From: Massilia sp. METH4
GTDB lineage: Bacteria > Pseudomonadota > Gammaproteobacteria > Burkholderiales > Burkholderiaceae_D
Reading direction: 5' to 3'
Assembly (NCBI RefSeq): GCF_037094685.1
Contig: NZ_CP146614.1
Location: 5,580,001 to 5,644,000, forward strand
DNA length: 64,000 bases
This document shows, in pieces, positions 60,159 through 64,000 of the stretch. How positions within the stretch are numbered: position 1 is the first letter of the stretch; every line of letters starts with the position of its first letter. A program made the position numbers and the translations under genes. The notes under the pieces were generated by a model. The model was given only the letters and a program-made list of their open reading frames with translations, did no database searches and was not told the DNA's origin.

Positions 60159-60365
60159 TCAACGGGGATTGCGGCGGCGCTCGCCCTGGCGGTGAAACTG
60201 AGGCGCGCACAGCACGCGCAGCGCGATTTCGCGCGGCACCCCGGCTCGCTGCATGTATTCGAGCGCCGGATGGATGCCGTCGGATGCAACGATTTTCAAT
60301 GCGTCATCGACGCGCGCCGCCGTATTTGCGTCAGCGCGCGATCTCCTGGTGCCGCGTTCCGCCAT
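60159..60365 (-). CDS. Small conserved-core protein (RVL family member B)
   Basis: A 68-residue basic protein: MAERGTRRSRADANTAARV, DDALKIVASDGIHPALE, YMQRAGVPREIALRVLCAP, then a basic tail ending RRRNPR. The Y-M-x4-G-V-x4-I-A-L-R-V-L core aligns without gaps with the proteins at 15417 and 30184. Start ATG 60365 after AGGGCATC; a longer frame to 60440 is unsupported. Function unknown. Confidence 0.68.
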   Translation of the reverse strand: MAERGTRRSRADANTAARVDDALKIVASDGIHPALEYMQRAGVPREIALRVLCAPQFHRQGERRRNPR

Positions 60366-60453
60366 GATGCCCTGCCCTGTCTCCGAGAAACCGGTAATGG
60401 TACACGAAGGCGCGCATGCGCGGCACGCGTTTTCTTGCAAAAAAAACCAAAGC

Positions 60454-62652
60454 TCAGGCCGCCACCCCGGCCGCCAGGGCGCGCCGCAGCTCGTCCAGCG
60501 AAGCCGGTTTCGTCAGGTGCAGGTCGAAGCCGGCCTGCGCGGCCCGCTCCACGTCGCCCTTCTGGCCATAGCCGGTCAGCGCCACCAGCCGCAACGCGCG
60601 TCCGCCGGCTGCCTCGCGCAGGGCCGCGGCCAGCGCATAGCCATCCATGTCGGGCAGGCCGATGTCCAGCAGCGCCGCGTCGACCGGCGCGCTTCCGTAA
60701 GCGGCCAGCGCCTCGCGCGCGGTATGCGCCACCCGCACGTCGAGCCCGATGTGGCGCAGCATCAGGGCGCTGGCCCGTGCCGCATCCTCGTTGTCGTCCA
60801 CCAGCAGCACGCGCAGGCCATGGGGAACCGGCACACCGGGTTCCGGCACCACCGCGGCGCACTGGCGCGCCATCGGCAACAGCACCTCGAACGTGCTGCC
60901 CTGGCCCGGCCCGGCACTGTGCGCGGACACCCGGCCGCCATGCAGCTCGACGATCTTGCGCACGATCGCCAGGCCGAGCCCCAGGCCGCCGGTGCGGCGG
61001 GCCAGCTGTTGCGGCGCCTGGTAGAACGGCTCGAACACCCGCGCCAGCAGGTCGGGCGCCATGCCGGCGCCGCGGTCGCTGACGGCCAGCCTGGCCATGT
61101 TCCCCTCCACCGACAGCACCACGGCCGCCTCGCCGCCGCCGAAGCGCCCCGCGTTCGACAGCAGGTTGCCCAGCACCTGGGCCAGCCGGCTGTCGTCGCC
61201 CATCACCCACAGCGTGTCCGGAGCGTCCAGGGTGACCTTCATGCCGGCGGCCGCGGCCACGGCCTGGCGCGCGACGTCCGCCAGGTCCACGGGCCGCACG
61301 TCCAGTTCCAGCTTGCCCGAAGCGATGCGCGACACGTCCAGCAGGTCGTCCACCAGCCGCTTCAAGTGCGTCACCTGGCGCCGCAGCACGGCGCGCTCGC
61401 GCTGGGCGCCGGGATCGCCGCGCAGATCCATCAAGTCCAGCGACGCCACGATGGGGCTGAGCGGATTGCGCAGCTCGTGGCCCAGCACGGCCAGGAACTC
61501 ATCCTTGGCCCGCCCCGCCTCGCGCGCTTCCGCCAGCGCCCCTTCCTGGGACGCCACGGCCCGTTCCAGCGTGGCAAGCAGCTCCGAGCGCTCTTCCTCG
61601 TGCCGGTCGCGCGCCGCGGCCGCCGCGGCCAGCGCCTGCCCCATCTGGTCGATTTCCCGCACGCCCGACGGCGTCACCGCCACCGCGCCGCCGGCGCCCA
61701 GCGCGGCGGCCCCCTGTGCCAGGCCGTCGAAGCTCTTCACGATGCGCCGCGCCACCAGCAGGGCGAGCCCGATGCAGGCTGCCAGCGTCAGCGCCAGGCC
61801 GGCCGCGTACACCAGCGCGCCTTGCAGCAAGGGCCAGCGCAGGGAGGCGGTGGGCGCGCTGACGACCACCGTCCAGCCCCAGCGGGGCGACTTCGTGTAG
61901 GCGGTGCGCACGGGCACGTTCTCGATCGTCGTCGAATCGCCCGTCCCTTCCGGGCCGCTGCGCATCAGGCGCTGCAGGCCGGGGCTGCCCATCCCGCCCA
62001 GGAACCGGTCCTGGTCGCGCGAGCGCGCCACGCGCCGGCCGTCGCCATCCATCACCGCGATCACCCAGTCGCCGGGCGCGCGCTGGCGCTGGATCACGTT
62101 CACGATGCGGTCCGGCGCGATCACGGCCGTGAGGACATGGCGCCGGCCGTCGGGCAGCTCGACAGGGATGCGTATCGGAAAAGCCATGCGTCCGCCCTTG
62201 CCGCGCATCAGGCTGCCGACTACGGGCCCGCGCGACGCGACGGCGCGCGCCAGGCTCGGCGGATCGGCCACCGGCGCGGCCGCCATGCCGAACGGCGCCA
62301 TCGTGCGGAACAGGGTGTGTCCGCCGGCGTCGGAAAGGATCACGCCCAGCCACTGCGGCTGGGCCGCCGCCTGCCGCCGGGCCAGGTCATGGAAGCCCCG
62401 CAGGTCCCCGGCCTGCAGGGCCGGCGTACGCGCCATGGCCTCCAGCGCGGCGGCGGCGCCATCGTGTTCGGCGTCGACGGCCGAGGACAGCGCCCGCGCC
62501 AGCTCGAGCATGGATCGGTCCTGCTCGCGCCGCTGCACGTCCGCGGCGGTCATCAGCCCCCAGGTGCCCAGCAGGGCGAGCGGCAGGAAGCCGATCGCCG
62601 TCAACAGGAGCAACAGGTGGCGCAAGCTCAGGGAGATGGCGCGGTCGCGCAT
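60454..62652 (-). CDS. Hybrid sensor histidine kinase (Cache-HAMP-HisKA-ATPase-REC)
   Basis: A 732-residue membrane kinase. TM helix 12-34, periplasmic Cache-like sensor 38-270 (LGVILSDAGGHTLFRTM, DWVIAVMDGDGRRVARS), TM helix 275-300, HAMP-like linker to about 360, HisKA with H392 (LGHELRNPLSPI), ATPase domain (LGNLLSNAGRFGGG, SDRGAGMAPDL, GGLGLGLAIVRKIVELHGG), and a C-terminal receiver with D663 (LLDIGLPDMDG) and LTKPAS. No separate response regulator is adjacent, so its output is elsewhere. Start ATG 62652. The N box has FG in place of KF/KY (NAGRFGG), common in this LuxQ-like group. Confidence 0.93.
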   Translation of the reverse strand: MRDRAISLSLRHLLLLLTAIGFLPLALLGTWGLMTAADVQRREQDRSMLELARALSSAVDAEHDGAAAALEAMARTPALQAGDLRGFHDLARRQAAAQPQWLGVILSDAGGHTLFRTMAPFGMAAAPVADPPSLARAVASRGPVVGSLMRGKGGRMAFPIRIPVELPDGRRHVLTAVIAPDRIVNVIQRQRAPGDWVIAVMDGDGRRVARSRDQDRFLGGMGSPGLQRLMRSGPEGTGDSTTIENVPVRTAYTKSPRWGWTVVVSAPTASLRWPLLQGALVYAAGLALTLAACIGLALLVARRIVKSFDGLAQGAAALGAGGAVAVTPSGVREIDQMGQALAAAAAARDRHEEERSELLATLERAVASQEGALAEAREAGRAKDEFLAVLGHELRNPLSPIVASLDLMDLRGDPGAQRERAVLRRQVTHLKRLVDDLLDVSRIASGKLELDVRPVDLADVARQAVAAAAGMKVTLDAPDTLWVMGDDSRLAQVLGNLLSNAGRFGGGEAAVVLSVEGNMARLAVSDRGAGMAPDLLARVFEPFYQAPQQLARRTGGLGLGLAIVRKIVELHGGRVSAHSAGPGQGSTFEVLLPMARQCAAVVPEPGVPVPHGLRVLLVDDNEDAARASALMLRHIGLDVRVAHTAREALAAYGSAPVDAALLDIGLPDMDGYALAAALREAAGGRALRLVALTGYGQKGDVERAAQAGFDLHLTKPASLDELRRALAAGVAA

Positions 62653-62710
62653 GGGTGGGCCTGGCTATGGAAAGCACTGATTATAGCGGGCCTCTTGCAG
62701 TGCGGTATTA

Positions 62711-63544
62711 CTAGAAGGCTGGCGCCTGGCTGCGCCGGTACTCGTGCGGCGAGCGGCCCACCAGGGCCGTGAAGGCCCGGGTGAAGTGGGCCTGGTCGAA
62801 GAACCCCAGCTGCTGGGCGAGCACCGCCAGCTCCGGGCAGGCAGGTGCCGCCAGCAGCGCCGCCGCTTCCTGCAGGCGGAACCGTTGCACGACCCACTTC
62901 GGGGGCACGCCCACATGGTCCCGGAACAGCCGCTGCAGGCCCCGTTCCGGCAAGCCGGCCGCCGCGGCCAGCGCCGCCACGGAGACCGGGCCGGCGTCGG
63001 CCGCCGCCCGCGCGACGGCGCGCTCGGCCAACCCGGCTCGCGGGTTCGGCCGCGCCTCGGCGGCGCGCGGAGCCAGCAGCGCCACTGCCGCCGCGACCAT
63101 GGCGGCATCGTCGCCCGCGCCCAACACCTGCCGTTCGGCGGCGGCGGAATCGATCCCGAACACCGCATCGAGCGCTACGACGCGGCCGGTGAGTGCCGCC
63201 ACCGGCCCGGCATGCCAGGGGTGCAGGCCGCCGGGCCGGAACCGCAGACCCAGCGCCCGGCCCCTGCCCGCCAGCGTCTTGTCGAACGGCCCCCGCACCA
63301 CGCCGTGCAGCGCGGTGGTGCCGGCCTCGAATACCAGGTGCACGTTCGGGTAAGGAAGCACGCGCTGCACCTGGGCCGGCCGGTCGCCCAGGTCCCATGC
63401 GACGCGCCACAGGTACTCGACGAAAGGCGCCAGCACCGGCGGAACGGGGAAGCGCCGCAGGTCGAAGCGCTGCGCCATCGAGCGCGGGTCGAGTATGCCT
63501 TTCGGCGTGTCGCTTTTTTCCAATCCAGCTCCCCGGCCAGTCAT
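62711..63544 (-). CDS. AraC-family regulator with DUF6597-like N-terminus
   Basis: A 277-residue regulator. The N-terminal 140 residues (VPPVLAPFVEYLWRVAWDLG, VLPYPNVHLVFEAG, GLRFRPGGLHPW) match the DUF6597/AraC effector domain; the C-terminal HTH pair is VAALAAAAGLPERGLQRLFR and LAQQLGFFDQAHFTRAFTAL, then SPHEYRR. ATG 63544 is chosen as the longest sensible start; ATG 63478 (MAQRFDLRRF) also fits. Divergent from the DUF3224 gene 34 bp away, probably its regulator. Confidence 0.9.
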   Translation of the reverse strand: MTGRGAGLEKSDTPKGILDPRSMAQRFDLRRFPVPPVLAPFVEYLWRVAWDLGDRPAQVQRVLPYPNVHLVFEAGTTALHGVVRGPFDKTLAGRGRALGLRFRPGGLHPWHAGPVAALTGRVVALDAVFGIDSAAAERQVLGAGDDAAMVAAAVALLAPRAAEARPNPRAGLAERAVARAAADAGPVSVAALAAAAGLPERGLQRLFRDHVGVPPKWVVQRFRLQEAAALLAAPACPELAVLAQQLGFFDQAHFTRAFTALVGRSPHEYRRSQAPAF

Positions 63545-63578
63545 TAAAGTGGAGGCATTATCGACCATGGAGAACACC

Positions 63579-64000
63579 ATGCATACCTTCCCAGCCCTCG
63601 CCCTCGCTTTCGCACCCGTGCTCGCGGCCGCAACCGAAGTGACGGGAACGTTCGACGTGAAAGTCACGCCGGTACCCGCCCAGCGGGCAGCCGCCGACGA
63701 TACGCGCGGGCGCATGACCTTCACGAAGACTTTCCAGGGTGCGCTGGCCGGCACCAGCGAAGGCGAAATGCTCACGGCCGGTGCGCCCGCCACCGGCACG
63801 GCCGGCTACGTGGCACTGGAGCGCTTCACGGGCACCCTGGATGGGCGCCGCGGCAGCTTCGTGATGCAGCACTCGGGCACCATGGCTGGCGGGCGCCAGG
63901 AGCTGGCGATCGTCATCTCGCCCGGCTCCGGCACGGGCGAACTGGCCGGCATCGCCGGCACGGCGGCGATCGCCATCGAAGGCGGCAAGCACTACTACAC
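63579..64000 (+). CDS. DUF3224 family protein, 3' end cut by window edge
   Basis: At least 140 residues. Signal-like start MHTFPALALAFAPVLAAATE, then the DUF3224 barrel: GTFDVKVTPVPAQ, GRMTFTKTFQGALAGTSEGE, GYVALERFTGTLDGRRGSFV, QHSGTMAGG, GTGELAGIAGTAAI. The family is usually about 130-150 residues, so only a few residues are missing at the edge. Start ATG 63579, six bases after GGAG; ATG 63567 is possible. Divergent from the AraC gene. Function unknown. Confidence 0.85.
   Translation, partial: MHTFPALALAFAPVLAAATEVTGTFDVKVTPVPAQRAAADDTRGRMTFTKTFQGALAGTSEGEMLTAGAPATGTAGYVALERFTGTLDGRRGSFVMQHSGTMAGGRQELAIVISPGSGTGELAGIAGTAAIAIEGGKHYY

Noticed and set aside
1..64000. CRISPR array, tRNA, rRNA, integrase, IS element or prophage
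   Set aside because: No spaced 25-40 bp direct repeats, no cloverleaf or CCA end, and no transposase or integrase motif were found on reading the window.

Overview
The window is very GC-rich, codon-biased DNA from a free-living betaproteobacterium. It most resembles Massilia and related Oxalobacteraceae: there are many PAS/GGDEF proteins, four TonB-dependent receptors, a DUF4126 gene, a DUF378 gene, and a PEP-CTERM-like tail. Genus is inferred from overall gene style; no rRNA or tRNA gene was seen. Both ends cut genes: a diguanylate cyclase at the left edge and a DUF3224 gene at the right edge.

Layout. 1-18.6 kb is a signalling district. It holds four GGDEF proteins (one partial, one REC-GGDEF, one GGDEF-EAL, one GAF-PAS-PAS-AGDEF), a large hybrid histidine kinase translationally coupled to the REC-GGDEF gene, a Crp/Fnr regulator, a hemerythrin, an MFS exporter, a methyltransferase/AraC divergent pair and a PheP-like permease. 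18.8-30.4 kb holds a second APC permease, two TonB-dependent receptors, a DUF1460 lipoprotein, a DUF3616 protein and several small proteins. 30.5-42.5 kb is one minus-strand carbohydrate-utilisation locus: secreted GH43, GH2, ABC binding protein, two permeases, TonB receptor, cytoplasmic GH43 and a phosphofructokinase. 42.8-48.1 kb looks less GC-biased and more accessory: DUF6984-like protein, SnoaL-like protein, TetR, epoxide hydrolase, thiolase and hydrolase fragment. 48.3-51.2 kb has a hydrolase and malic enzyme maeB. 51.5-59.5 kb is a second polysaccharide module: PL26/YetA-like lyase, STN-domain TonB receptor, FecR and an ECF sigma factor. 59.7-64 kb holds DUF378, a small protein, a second hybrid kinase, an AraC regulator and DUF3224.

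How they fit. The two glycan modules import oligosaccharides through TonB receptors. One appears to use GH43/GH2 enzymes and an ABC importer (the ATPase is not in the window). The other appears controlled by cell-surface signalling (STN receptor to FecR to sigma factor) and aimed at rhamnogalacturonan-type pectin.

The least explained signals are non-coding or very small. (a) A palindromic repeat family with core GGTGTCGGACACC lies at three convergent gene ends. (b) Three unlinked 62-86 aa proteins share an ungapped C-terminal core. (c) Two paralogous HTH-like small proteins share an identical-spacing promoter dyad. (d) A 24-bp block is shared upstream of two small genes. All coordinates and motifs were read by eye; family assignments are from memory of family signatures, with no database search.
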